A stretch of 64,000 bases of DNA from Sipunculus nudus (Eukaryota > Annelida > Sipuncula > Golfingiida > Sipunculidae). The translations under genes were made by a program, and so were the position numbers. The notes under the pieces are model-generated. The model saw nothing but the letters and a program-made list of their open reading frames with translations, made no database searches and had not been told where the DNA came from. The stretch lies in assembly GCA_026874595.1 (NCBI GenBank), contig CM049311.1:17569676-17633675 (forward strand). Direction: 5' to 3'. Within the stretch, counting starts at the first letter, position 1. Each line of letters opens with the position of its first letter. This document shows, one piece after another, positions 46,533 to 58,380 of this stretch.

Positions 46533-47690
46533 ATATATATATCGCTTCTAAAGTTGGCGTGACACATTTTAAATGTATCAAATACATATTTAAGTATATG
46601 GTTTAAACATAAGTTACTATGTTTCCCATAAAGGTGACTTCGAAACCAGGTTTAGATATAAAATATTTCATAGTAAAATCAGAAATTGTACCAAAGTCTG
46701 TAAATTTGATTATAAATATATTTTATTTCCAGTATATAAATTTTATTATCCGAATAACAGGTGAGATATTTAAACTGACCACCACCTTCCCCATTGCTCA
46801 TAAAGTTAATATTTGATAATTGTACCATGGGAATTACTGTACGAAGCTAGATTGATTGATGTTGGTGCGCACATTGCTTAAAGAACGATGTGTTTGTTGC
46901 ACAAGATATATAAAGGTGTGTGTATTTTGCTTCTGATTTATTTCAATTACTTTTGTTCATGACAAACATACCTTTGAGAAGTTAATGTCACGTTAGACCT
47001 CCCACAAACCGATATATATGGTCCATCGTTCCTTTATGTTTGACAAGGTGGATCCACCCAAGTCATAAACATTAGTTTCTTTTAAACGTTAGTTCATTAA
47101 TTACCCTAATAAACCTCCGATGTAGGTCCTAACGGCAATTGTCCTCCACTTACAAACTTGGTTAAGTTCAAGATTAGTTATATATGTGGCCATGTTAACC
47201 TAAAATACCTAACTCCAATAGCTAAGAAACCTTTTTGTAAATGCATTTAAATGGTTTACTGTATATTTTATTCTTTAAAGAGAATGATTCCTGTCTGATT
47301 TTTATTGGTATTTTGAGAACACAGTTTAATATCATGTCTTTTAAGTTGATGTAGTGTTTATTGTTGATTTGTTTTGCTATCAGTTGGCGTTCTATTTTAA
47401 ATTTATATTACCCTATCTGTTTATTGTAAAATATGCTCATTTGATCTGTATTATCCAACTAAATAAATGTTTGAACCATGACAAATTACATATTAACAAA
47501 AGGTATACATAAGTTCAACATAAAATAAGAAATCCTTGCTACAGCCACAAGCGAATATTTCTTAGGAGCAAATGATTACTACAATTTTTTTAGCCATACC
47601 CATCGTCAAAAATGTTAATTTGAGAAAAGTACCATTACAAAGATGTAACAAATTGCATCCTACAAATGATGATGAGGATGATGATGAGGT
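45962..47690. other. gene-free intergenic stretch with one (TA)n array
   Basis: (TA)n at 46480-46542. The rest is AT-rich with no recognisable gene. Confidence 0.5.
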
Positions 47691-47699
47691 CAATTATTT

Positions 47700-48290
47700 A
47701 TTATTAGAGTCCCGCTTGAAATGATCATCGTGTCTGTCCGTCCGTCTTTCTTGCCGTCTTGCTGTCGTGCCGTCCTTCCAGCCATACGTCGGTAACACTT
47801 GCTTTCGCGCCTGATATCTCAACAAAAACAGACTTGATCTTTCTCATATCTACAGGGTTAATTGATATCTATGAGGGCTCAAGGTCATTTTAAATTCCAG
47901 ATCTGTCGAAATTCCAATATGGCCTCCAGAGCACAATCGGTGATTTTCTTCCGCACACGATATCCAACAAGGACATTCTTGATCTTCCTAAAAATCACCG
48001 GGACGATTTGTAGGAGCCTATAAGGGCTCCAGAGCTTCTAAATTACAGATCTGTCGTAATTCTAATATGGCCTCCAGGACACAATCGTTGGTTTTCTTTG
48101 GTACGTGATATTTCAACAAGAACAGCCTTGTCCTGTCTCGTATTCACGTGGATTATTGATGTCTATGGGGGGCTCCAGACCTGTCGAATTCCAGAGCTGT
48201 CGGAATACATATATGGCCACCATTATATATACCAAATATAAAAGCACGTTCGGTGATTTAGTTCTTACACTGATGCTCGCTCTCTCAATA
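47700..48290. repeat. satellite-like tandem repeat, about 165-bp unit, copy 1
   Basis: It starts with 'gtctgtccgtccgtctttcttgcc'. Units then share 'cgcacacgatatc.aacaagaaca', 'cttgatctttct.a.at', 'tataagggctcc', 'cagatctgtcg.aattccaatatggcctcc' and 'agcacaatcg'. About three and a half units are visible. The same unit occurs at 55065-55500, inside or just after gene 2. Confidence 0.75.
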
Positions 48291-48310
48291 CAGGATTGAA
48301 TTGGTACTGG

Positions 48311-48411
48311 ACATCAGGGTGGTTAATACAGGGGGATGGTTGGGGGGGGGGCACCCACTTTTTTGCGAAGGGGGATGATCAATGTAATCACCCCCCCCCC
48401 CCAATTTAAAG

Positions 48412-48457
<46 letters not shown>

Positions 48458-48630
48458 AATGAAATATACCAATAATTAGAATTTTAGAATTATTATATGT
48501 CTGAACCTGGTTTAGAAATAACATATACTGGAATAATAATATATTTATAGTTGTTCAAATTTTATTACCCTTCAACAACTGCATGTCACCCCCTACCCAT
48601 CCTTGAAGATAAAATGGTGCCATTGCTGGT
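48311..48630. repeat. dispersed repeat family, copy 2
   Basis: Block order matches 37672-38045: 'cagggggatggttgggggg', 'gatcaatgtaatcacccccc', an AT-rich body with (TA)n at 48415-48453, and the end 'ccctacccatccttgaag...ggtgccattgc'. Confidence 0.5.
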
Positions 48631-49325
48631 CATGGGTGCAGGCAAATGTAGAACTCATCACCTTCTAGCGCTTTTTTTGTACCACAGAAAAGCTACCAGG
48701 AAAGAACAGTTCCGATAAAAACAGGAACTGTAAAGTTTTAAATGACGAGACTACAACGTTATACCAGACTATAAACCCCCCATTCCCCCGTTAATTATTT
48801 AACAGCTGTACAGGTGCTAGTTTTTGTCAAGTTACTCCAAGAAGCTTTATTCATCATTTTTTACTATCATAACACTCATCTCTGAACTTGACTAGTACAA
48901 TGGCATGCGCAAGTTAACAGAGCATGTGAGACAAACGTGTTGGTGTTAATGGATGAGCTCCAAGGTAAAAAGGCAAGGTTGCTTGGTCGCGCCTAATTGC
49001 CTACCATCCTCTTGGGTTTACGTAAATAAAATGGTATATACTTATATATTAACGTAAAGCTGTTACACCCTAGTCGTATATTACTGTTAATAAACCAGTG
49101 ATAACTTGCCATATGTTGTAGTGGAACGACAGTTTAGCCTGTTTTTTTATGCCATTGTTTGTATAAAAAAACTTAATAAAATGACATTTCACCTCGCATA
49201 TTAGTATTCCATGACAAAGGCAGAGCTTGAGATATTTTGTATCTTCTAGGGTCAAAGTTCATGCAGGTTAAAGTTCATGCCTGTACATTCACGTTCTGTA
49301 TGGAGGTAATTTCTATTTGCTCGAG
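48631..49325. other. gene-free stretch upstream of gene 2
   Basis: No recognisable gene or repeat. Confidence 0.5.
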
Positions 49326-49440
49326 TGACTTCAAACAACATGCGCAGCTCATATGGTAATTAGACACAAATCAAGATCATTGGAGCACTGAAGAAACCAA
49401 TGATAGGACACACTGGAATTTTAGGTTAGGTACATATAAC
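49326..49440 (+). promoter_or_regulatory. gene 2 proximal promoter
   Basis: TGACTTCAA at 49326-49334, ACCAAT at 49396-49401 and a TATA-like tacatataac at 49431-49440 occur in the same order as upstream of gene 1. The TATA-like element is about 80 nt before the start codon, compared with about 70 nt in gene 1. Confidence 0.45.
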
Positions 49441-49519
49441 ATACGATCCCAAGTGCGCTAATCACAAATCGTCCCCAACTGAAGACTGTTCCGAAGACTA
49501 GATCCACACCGGCCACAAG

Positions 49520-49601
49520 ATGAAGTTGTTAGTTGTTGCTTTGGTCTGCATCCAACTGATCGACGCCAAGAAAAGGGGAAGAGGCGGCTATATCGTAGGA
49601 G
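49520..49601 (+). CDS. gene 2 exon 1 (signal peptide and basic propeptide)
   Basis: Start context ccacaagATGaag, shared with gene 1. Donor gtatgg at 49602, phase 1. The propeptide has KKRGRGGY before IVGG, so basic residues are present but the residue directly before IVGG is Tyr. Confidence 0.85.
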
Positions 49602-52600
49602 GTATGGTTTCATTGATAAAAAAATTAATGGAGTAGATATTCAGTTTGTCTGAAAGTTAGTTTGTTTTTCGTAATTCTAATTTTTTTTATACCGTTACGT
49701 CTTACAAAAGTTGTCCTGGATCCCCGCTCCGATATTTAGCGCAGGAATTTGTGAACGGTCAGCAAGTCAAAGGAGTTTTTTTAAATATTCTTGCCTTAAT
49801 GGTAATAAAGAGGCATCATGGAAAATGAACTAAACTTGTGTTTGTAATTTAGCATTAACAGAAGCTCATAGTTATTTTCTCCGTGCAGTCGACCACATTC
49901 TACGTATTTGGTTTCTGGACCAATGGATTTAAAAATGGAAATAAGGACCCCCCCCCCCCCCCCCCCAAAAAAAAAAAAACCCACCCTCCATCTCGGTATT
50001 CTTTAATTGTTAAGAGAGGCTATGGGGTGTCTTTTTTATCTGAATGTATGTCAGTGGTATAACGAAAAAAGTTCATATATCTGTTGTCTTTTTTTCGAAT
50101 AGTGTGCCATCCATGCGTTTGTGCATATATGGAAATTTTCAACTATTAAGCCGGGTATATTCATATATAAACGATCATTTCCGGAAACGTTTGCGTAGGC
50201 TACATTTAAACAGCGTGTTGAAGTCTACTTTTACTTTGTGATCCGTCTGCATTGCGTTCAGATATTTAAGGACATGTTTATATTGCAGGAGTTTTGCGGA
50301 TTCCACTGCCTGACGCGTGACTTACGGTGACGTTTTGGACAGTAGCGAGCTGTCAAGGATGTTGAATAAGGTCTCGAATTGAATCCTAGAATATAACAAG
50401 TTGAACAACATGTAGCTCAGCATTTTCATGTAAAATATTTTATTTGACAAAAAAAATGTGAATGTTACCCAGTGGTTCTGTGATGGACACATACTCCCTT
50501 ACATTCTCATTTGGACCTTGACATGTAGTCCAGTGGTATCATTCTCGACTCTCTCCAAAGACCACCAGGGTTTGATCCCATGCGTGGCTATGATAGTCGC
50601 TTTGTAGTAGCCCCTCCTAGGCAAATGGGTTTCTCCGGGTGTCCTAGTATCGTCCAATTTTTTAGACCCTCTGTACCATAGATACGAAGCATTAGTTGTT
50701 CTAACTAATTCTATAATCCATGTAAAATAAATAAGTTTGTAAATTCAAAAGATTAGAGTCTTCCCTGTCCATTCATATCTTTACTTATGTTTGAGACTTG
50801 TCTTTTATTAAAATACACCGATTGCAATTTTCAAAGGATTGTTCACATATATAAAATGTGAAAGCAGGTGTAATGGAAGGACAGAAAAAGTGAGACAAAC
50901 GGGTATAGACTGAGAAGTTAAAAAGATCTAAAGAGGGAAATTAATATAGCAGAAAGGCGGACGAAGAGACACACACGTATGAATATTAACTTCATTAAAT
51001 TTACATCGATGGTACAACTAGTTATAATAACTAATACAAAACATCCTCCATGGTTCGGATGGTGGCATTCGTAGTCTGTAAGGGCTGAGAATTATACGGT
51101 AAGAGAATATCTTGACGACAGACGTCAACTAATGATACATTTAATTGTTTATTACTATATTCGGATTGGCATTGCTAAATACAATAAATATACTAAATTC
51201 CTGTATATTACTAGTTACACTTCGTCATTTTTAAATATATTGTTGTCCATTCCATCATTTTCGTAATATCACGGCCCCCTGAAAGGACGATTGATGCTTA
51301 CAGTAAATCAATATCATACTTTACTTTTAACTAAAAAAATTCCGCACTTTCCCTTTGTTTTTTAACATTTTGGGTGAAAGCTAACAAAAAAAAGTACCAC
51401 ATTTCTATCGCGCAAAACGGTAGTTCGACAAGAACAATACATATGTTCAAATGTTCGTAAACACGGTTACCGCGACACAGCCTTTCATTGGCATAACAGA
51501 AAAGAGCCATTTTAATTCATTTGCATAACCCGGGAAGCAGATGTAAATAACACTTGTTACGAATATTGCCTACTAAAGTTGTGTGTAGGAAGTGAGCTAT
51601 TGATAAAACACGCGGTACTTCTTCTGAATATTGCCGATAGTTCTGTATAAATTTGAGCAGTAAGTAAGCGTCACAGAATACAAGTATGCAAAATTACAAA
51701 TTATGCCCGACTAATTTTCTTCTGAGTGAAATTCCAAACTGACCTTTTAATGATATTTAAATCTAAAAATAAAATCTCCAAATAGCTAGCACAGTGAATG
51801 CCGGAACAAACTCCTCTAACGGCAACTACCGGGATTTACTGGTGCTACGTGATACTACCGCATGTATTTAATTACAAAGTTTTATAACCTTCTTGTGGAC
51901 GATGATCCGGTTTCATTTTTCCTCCGACCAAGTAAGGTTTTCCGTTTTGTTACAAGTGGACGTGATCGGGCGTGATAACATAATAGCACATGAATCGTCC
52001 TGCAAGTGTCGGTCACGGCTGATTAATTCCCTTGTTAGGCTCAGGCAGAACCGGGCGAGGCTTTACTCAACACTGACTAACTAACCGTGGTGTAGGGCCA
52101 GCGTGTGATTACATCTTAGTCGAGCCACCGATTTGTATATGTTCTCGTCATTGCGTAGATGTAGATATAAATAAACCACGAATTGCTCACATTATTATTC
52201 TCTTTCCACGAATTAACGAACCCCACGATATGCTTGTTTTGCACAAAACCACGTAATTTAACGATAGAATCTGAACCTACAGTAGACAAAATTAAGAGTG
52301 GTAATAGCGAAAAAAGTATCAGTGTGACAGACCGATACAGAAAGACAGACTGACGTTTCAAGAGGGGGAAAAGTGCATGCAACTCAAGCACCTCTCCATT
52401 CCGTCAAGGGTGGAAGAAAAAAGCACCTTCTGTCCCTTTCAATTTTTAGGAAAATAAAAATAAAATAAAACACATTAAAGCGGTTTGAAGATTATTTGGT
52501 CATTCACCCGGTTAAAAGTTTCTTTGTATTTAATTTTCTTTCAATAACACATATCATAAGGAGATAATTTTGGATATAATATGTTTCAACGGCCTTATTG

Positions 52601-52831
52601 GATCGTCATAAATGAGAGCCCAATGTATATTCTTGAAAGTTAAATTATTTGTTAATGATATAAAAATTATAGTTACAAATAAAATTTTGAAAACACGGCA
52701 AACTTCACATTCGTAACAAAGATATATAATCCGTTATACATGGTGGAAGATAAAAATGTTTGATATTTCTTGGAGGGGTTTACATACTGGATGTTATACT
52801 GGAGTTTGACCGATGGGGCATCTTTGTCATT

Positions 52832-52878
<47 letters not shown>

Positions 52879-54767
52879 GGTAGACTTACCCTTCGTTGTA
52901 AGTGCTCTATGGCCTACAGACTAGGCCAGAGCAGTTTAACTCTGAAGAAAAACAACACTGTAAATTCATAACAGTCTGTTTCACGGGATGCGACTAGCGG
53001 TGACAACCCGACTCAGTAGGCAATCGGATAACTGGGCTGGTAAGCCTACTCGTGTTTTGATACAAGTTATATCTGGGAATGTATCGCAGTGGTCTTGCAT
53101 CAGGTTGCATTCATATCGTGGTAAACGGCCCATAATCTCAATATTATGCTAAAAATAATAAATTTACACAATAGTTTACATGAGAGCTCACAACCCAAAC
53201 TGAAACACCGTCTCCATGGACATGGGTCATTTCCTGTATTGCCTGCAAGCTTCCTGCGTCCTGCAACCTGTGCGAGCCATGCTTGTGTTCATGCGGCCAT
53301 AAATTCAACAAACACGCCAAAGGTTTTACTAATGTTCTGGGTTAAAACAGATCTTTTCTCGTTCATGTTTAGTATACAAAGTAGAAGTTCAAGTACATAA
53401 AAAATGCTAACGATTGGTCTGGTTTATGTTGATTGACAGTATACCTGTAGGCCATATATATATATATAATGTTTCTATGTGTGTAACAGTTGTTTGATTG
53501 AAGTCTAAAGTGGGTACTCTAATACTTATTTTATTTTACCATTGCAACAGGAGTAAGCTCAGCTGACGATGATATTGGAAAGGGCATGGTTTATGTCGAG
53601 GTCAACGGGGGTTACTGCTCTGGCGTTTGTATCAGCAAACGTGTCGTACTCACTTGTGGAAAATGTGCGTTAACCGGCACGGTTAAGTAAGTAAAGACAA
53701 TTTTCTTTGCCCGCTCCGCCCCATAAAATCATGAAAGGCTCTAAAAGACAAGCTCCGATTTTACATAAGATATAGAATCGTTTCATAATGCGCTGTGTCA
53801 GTAGCGTATTGAAATAGACCTGTCAGAGATTTCAGTATATTCCTAAGAGAATTTTACGGTTACCACACGAACTAAAGATGTTTGAGTTATTTAAAGCAGA
53901 GAACTTAGCAGTATTGGTGAGCACATGCAAATTTCCAGAGATAATTTGAAATCCTCAATTTTACAATTCATCGTCTCCAACAAAAAGTGATATATTAACA
54001 ATTATTAATGCATCTGAAGACTCATGTACCGGTAAAAAAGGTGTAAGAAAAAAAATATCTATGTCTAAGCAAGAATATACGGAAAGAGTTTTGTGGGGTA
54101 GGGACGTGGATCGGCATCTTTGAGAGCGGAATTAATGCCTTTTTACCTAGTCTACTTCCTAAAATAATAAAAATGTTCTTTTATTCTTATGTTTGATTTT
54201 TATGGGATTTTTTTTACAGATTGAAGGTTGGTGTGGGGAAACAGACCGAGGATGGTGGGGGTATGCAGAAGGCACGATACACAAAAGATGGTGAGATCGC
54301 CATGATCATCACCAAAGAAGATATGACGACTTGCAAGCCATTAAAGATCGCATGTGCTAAGAAACATCTGCCAACAGCAGGTGAATACACAACAATATAT
54401 GGATGGGGAATGACCGCCTTGACACCAACGGAAACGGTACCTGATAAGGTGCAAATGGCGGATATGAAATGGGCTACAAACGACGCCGCCTGTGCAAGTA
54501 CATACACAGGTAATAACCAGTTAACGACTGGTGCAGTCAAGTACATCTGCATGGAACCGAACAAGAGCCCACAGGCCACCCAGACCACGTGCTTTGGTGA
54601 CTGCGGTGGACCAGCGATCAAGGAAGGACGGGTGGTTGGCTTAATCATCCGGTCTCCCGGAAACTGCGCTGTGGGTTCCCCCACTGTCGTTGCAAGCATT
54701 GTTCCACAGCTCGCACAACTGCTGAGTTCCACTGGCGTAGGGAAATTCATGCTTGATGACTATGCAG
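49520..54767 (+). CDS. gene 2: secreted trypsin-fold protease homologue (paralogue of gene 1), 3' end unresolved
   Basis: Exons 49520-49601, 53551-53686 and 54220-54767 join without error into 255 codons plus one base. Intron phases 1, 2 and 1 equal those of gene 1. The first two exons together are 218 nt in both genes. Signal peptide residues 1-16 (MKLLVVALVCIQLIDA) are followed by a basic propeptide (KKRGRGGY) and IVGG. Changes at catalytic positions match gene 1: Lys65 for His57, Glu98 for Asp102, Cys201 for Ser195. All eleven cysteines of the protease-like domain are kept. I did not find a convincing linker or Cys-rich exon before 64000. Either they lie beyond the window, or the transcript reads through the exon 3 donor and ends at the stop 54809-54811, with an AATAAA at 54826-54831, giving a tail-less protein. 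Function is unknown; a secreted non-catalytic role is inferred. Confidence 0.8.
50515..50740 (+). mobile_element. tRNA-derived SINE, copy 2
   Basis: The A-box-like tagtccagtggtatca at about 50526, the B-box-like gggtttgatccc at 50568-50579, the core 'gggtttctccgggtgtccta' and the tail 'ccatgtaaaataaataagtt' match the SINE at 21215-21420 in order and spacing. More diverged than copy 1. Confidence 0.7.
52831..52875. repeat. (TA)n microsatellite
   Basis: Nearly pure TA tract in gene 2 intron 1. Confidence 0.9.
53551..53686 (+). CDS. gene 2 exon 2
   Basis: Phase 1 in, phase 2 out; donor gtaagtaa at 53687. It encodes GVSSADDDIGKGMVYVEV, then YCSGVCISKRVVLTCGKC, which aligns residue for residue with gene 1 from C(S/T)GVC onward. 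Lys occupies the catalytic His position. Confidence 0.85.
54220..54767 (+). CDS. gene 2 exon 3
   Basis: Acceptor ggattttttttacag; donor gtaagt at 54768. Key blocks are TKDGEIAMIITKEDM, IYGWG, CMEPNK, TTCFGDCGGPAIKEG and GSPTVVASIVPQL. In the read-through alternative it adds GKFYWIFKHTTALH before TAG at 54809-54811. Confidence 0.87.
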
Positions 54768-54825
54768 GTAAGTTCTATTGGATATTTAAACACACTACTG
54801 CTTTACATTAGAAGGATTTATCTCA

Positions 54826-54831
54826 AATAAA
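54826..54831 (+). terminator. possible alternative poly(A) signal after gene 2 exon 3
   Basis: AATAAA lies 15 nt after the read-through stop at 54811. It would support a short gene 2 isoform, but a chance occurrence in AT-rich DNA is equally possible. Confidence 0.3.
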
Positions 54832-55064
54832 TTCCTTTTCAATTATCATGCAGCGATTATACACACTCGTCGTCCAAGTTCTCCTTCGTGTAACCGCTGC
54901 CATGTATGGGCCGAGGTTCCGTGTCACGGTTGATCAAATGCTTGGTCAGTAAATAGGAAACAGTCCTTGACTGGGCGACTGGCGTGTTTCGTATTGTCGG
55001 CAAAAGCGTTCGCTTCCTGACACTCGATGAAGGTAAACGATACAGGTATTCTTTTCTTTACTGA

Positions 55065-55500
55065 TATTGGGTTAAAATGATCCGTCACATCCATATCCCT
55101 GATTTTCTTTCGCACCTGGTATCTCAACAAGAATATGGTTGATCTTTACCATTTACTCAGGGATCATTGTTGCGTTATCTCAACAAGGATATGCTTGATC
55201 TTAATCATTTACACAGAGATGACCGGTACCTATAAGGGTTCCATCTCTATCGAATTGCAGATCTGTTGGAATTCCAACATTGCAATCAGAGCACAATCGT
55301 TCATTTACTTTCGCACCCGATATCTCAACAAGAAAATGTTTGATCTTTCTTTAATTGACAGGAATCATTGGTGCCTACGAGGGCTTCTAACCTATGGAAA
55401 TACACACTTGCTCAAAATCAAATATGGCCAACAGAGTACAATCGGGGATTTTCTATTGCACACATTATATCAGACATATCTTCTTTAATATTACTTGATC
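55065..55500. repeat. satellite-like tandem repeat, about 165-bp unit, copy 2
   Basis: Units share 'tttcgcacc.gatatctcaaca', 'agaatatg.ttgatctt.a.catttac', 'tataagggttcc', 'cagatctgttggaattcca' and 'agagcacaatcg' with the array at 47700-48290. Confidence 0.7.
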
Positions 55501-55839
55501 TCGTAGGATTTTTCCCTCATGCATATGGATAAAAACCTGTTTCTGTTTGTCATATTTTTACAACTTTAACCTAAAATTTTACCCATATGTAAACAAGTCC
55601 AGCACTACCAGAAAGGCGGGGCCCTCTGAGGACCATTGTCCGACCACATCTAGTTTCCTTTCTGTACTCTCAACAGCTGTGCACTAGCCAGTCTCTAGCA
55701 TGGGCTGATCATCTGTTATTTTTTTTTCAGAAATTCTTACCTAACTATACTTGAATATCAAAGTATAACAAATTCAAACCAGAAGCGTAGAAAAGAATTT
55801 CGGTAAAATACTCTTCAAGACGGATATGTATTATCCAGC

Positions 55840-56780
55840 ACTATATCTAATTCTCTGGTAATAAATCTACCTCTCTGATTAGCTGTGTGTTGTGCAATGC
55901 TAGTTATGCTCCTGAAGACAGCTACGCATTCCTTAGCAGTATTTCTCTAGACAACTTTGTATTTCCTAACACTAATTGTACTTAAAAAAACAGCTTTGCT
56001 TTCTCTGGCACTAATTGTACTTCTACAGATAGCCGTGTGTTTTTGTTCTGTAAACAGCTGGGTATTATCCAGTACTAATTGTACTTCCCTAAATATTTGT
56101 ATGCTCTATTACTGATTGTACTCCCGGAAGCAGCTGTTAATTCTCTCCCACTGATTGTACGTCCACTGACAGCAGTGTATTCTCCATCACTAATTGTACT
56201 TCCACGGACAGCTGTATATTATCTGGCACTATTTCTTTCTGTTGACAGCTGTGTATTCTCTGTTCATAAATTTATTTAAGTGTATGCTCTTGTACTGATT
56301 GTACTTCCTCATATAGCTGTATATTCTCTAGCAATAACTGTACTTCCACAGAGAGCGTACTGTACTTCCACAGTAAATCGTATAGCACATTTTTTTTTGT
56401 ATTTTTTTTTTCTGTTGACAGCTGTGTATTCTCTATTTGTTACTCCGCATCTCCAGTTATCTGTGAATCATCCGCTACCAGATGTACGTCTTAGACAGCT
56501 GTGTATATCTATTGTATATCACCGTAGCACTAGCCGTGTTCTGTAGACAGAGTTGTGCCTCCTGGCAATAGCTCTAATTTTTCTAGCACCTGTGTTTTAT
56601 CTGGTGCCATTGGTAATTCTCAAAATAGTTGTAATAAAACTAGCTTGTAAGTATCAGCTTAACATCTCTAGACAGCCATGTGTCCACCAGCACTAGCTTT
56701 GCTTTTATAAACTACTCTGTATTATTTGTTACTAGATATACCTCGCTAAAACAGCTGTGGAATCACTAGCATTATCTCTG
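55840..56780. repeat. diverged tandem repeat of about 50-60 bp (ACAGCTGTGTATTCTCTGGCA type)
   Basis: Units with 'acagctgtgtattctctggc' followed by 'actaattgtacttcc' recur about 15 times with strong divergence. The same unit makes up part of the 240/200-bp repeat in gene 1 intron 3. Confidence 0.7.
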
Positions 56781-56784
56781 CATT

Positions 56785-58380
56785 TTAGCTCAGCTGACTG
56801 AAAGTCACCTGAGCTGTAGCAATCACTTATTGTCTGTTGTCCGCCATGCCGGCCGCCCGGTCGTCTGTTAACAAGGCACAAATCGAAACCGTTGTACTTA
56901 GAATCGTCTAAGCAATAGGGCTATATATGTGCCCCCCCCCCCCCCCACCAAGAAAAATTTAAACATTGATACAAAAGTGCGAGCATCTGAATAACTAATG
57001 TATTGATCGCCATGTTACTATGCATGCATAATAGTCATGGAATGTTTCATCAGTTCCTGTAGTTTGGTGACGCCACCTGTATTTTTTTCTCTCCAGACCT
57101 AAAAAATAAGCGGTCTCCCTATAACAGGCCACAAATCGTAAACGGTAGACCTAGAATATTTTAACTTGACATCCAGGGAAAGTTTAAATTGACATTACTG
57201 TGACCCTTACCTCTGAGCTATGGGTTTCGAAAGTACCGCCAAGAATAATAAAAAAAAATTGATACAAGAGTTGCAGTATGTCAATAACTAATGTATTGAT
57301 CGCCATGATTCTTAGCATGTATATTTATAATGGAGTGTTTCATCAATGCCTGCTGACTGGTGGGGCCACTTGTAATTTTTTTTTCAATCTTAACGCATTT
57401 TTCTCTATTTTTGAGAAATTCAAATGAGGTTTTCCGTTTACAGTGGACAAATTTTAACCATAATACCTTAAATCTTCTAATTTGACATCCAGTGAGGTCA
57501 GTGAAAAATCTCATCATTTTCTCTGTTACCCATATCTTCTGCGATATGGGGCTCGTACTAGCCCCCCCCCCCCCCCCCCGCCCCAGGATAATTAAAAATA
57601 TGATACAAAAGCTAAAGTATCTGAATAACTAATGCATTTATTGTTATGATTCTCTGCATGCCTATTGATCATGAAGTGTCTCATCAGTTCCTGCTGAATC
57701 GTGGCGCCGCCTTTATTTTCCAAATATTTTACGCATTTTTTTTTTTCTCTACATTTAAAACCTTCACAGTAGCGGCCGTCCATTCATAACTCCAGGGCAC
57801 AGTTCATAACTCTTCGGCCTAGAATTTCTAACTGTAGGTCCAGGGAGGCCCGAGGCGTATAGCCTTTTAAACCTAAAATTAGATCTCTGTTACCTATATC
57901 CTTTGAGCTATGAGGCTCGAAAGTAAGCCCCAGAATAATTAAAAGTTTGATACATAAGCTCCAGTATCTGAATAACTAAATGCATTGATCACCATTCTTT
58001 GTATGCATATTTATCATGGAGTGTTACATCGGTTCCTTACGACTGGTGGCGCCACCTGTATTATTTGGTAATTTTAAAACATTTTTCTCTATTTTTGACA
58101 CCTTTAAATGAAGCGGTGATCCGTTTACAAGGTACTAATCATACTCGTCTGACCTAGTCATCATTAAGTGAAGTCCATGAAAAATGTCCTTGGAAACTTG
58201 AAATAAGGGTTCTGTTACACATATCTTCTGAGCTATCGGGCTCGTAAGTACCCAAGAATAATTTAAAATTTAATACAAAAGCTCCAGTATCTGAATAACT
58301 AATTCGTTGATCGCCATGATTCTTTGCATGCATATTGATCATGGAGTGTTCCATCAGTTCCTATAGACCTACATCCAACT
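56785..58380. repeat. satellite-like tandem repeat, five units of about 290-350 bp
   Basis: The block 'gtatctgaataactaatg.attgatcgccatgattctt' plus 'gcatgcatat..atcatggagtg' and 'catcagttcctg' recurs at about 56968, 57261, 57602, 57949 and 58272. Each unit also carries 'tggcgccacctgtatt' and a T-rich stretch. Two poly-C tracts lie at 56932-56947 and 57561-57580. Confidence 0.8.

Larger units (their letters stand above)
49602..53550 (+). other. gene 2 intron 1 (3.9 kb)
   Basis: Contains a poly-C/poly-A tract (49949-49979), a tRNA-derived SINE (50515-50740) and (TA)n arrays (52831-52875, 53453-53469). 50741-52830 shows nothing recognisable. Acceptor ttttaccattgcaacag. Confidence 0.75.

Noticed and set aside
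8328-54767. Calling genes 1 and 2 active trypsin-like serine proteases
   Set aside because: All three catalytic positions and the residue 189 pocket base are changed in both proteins.
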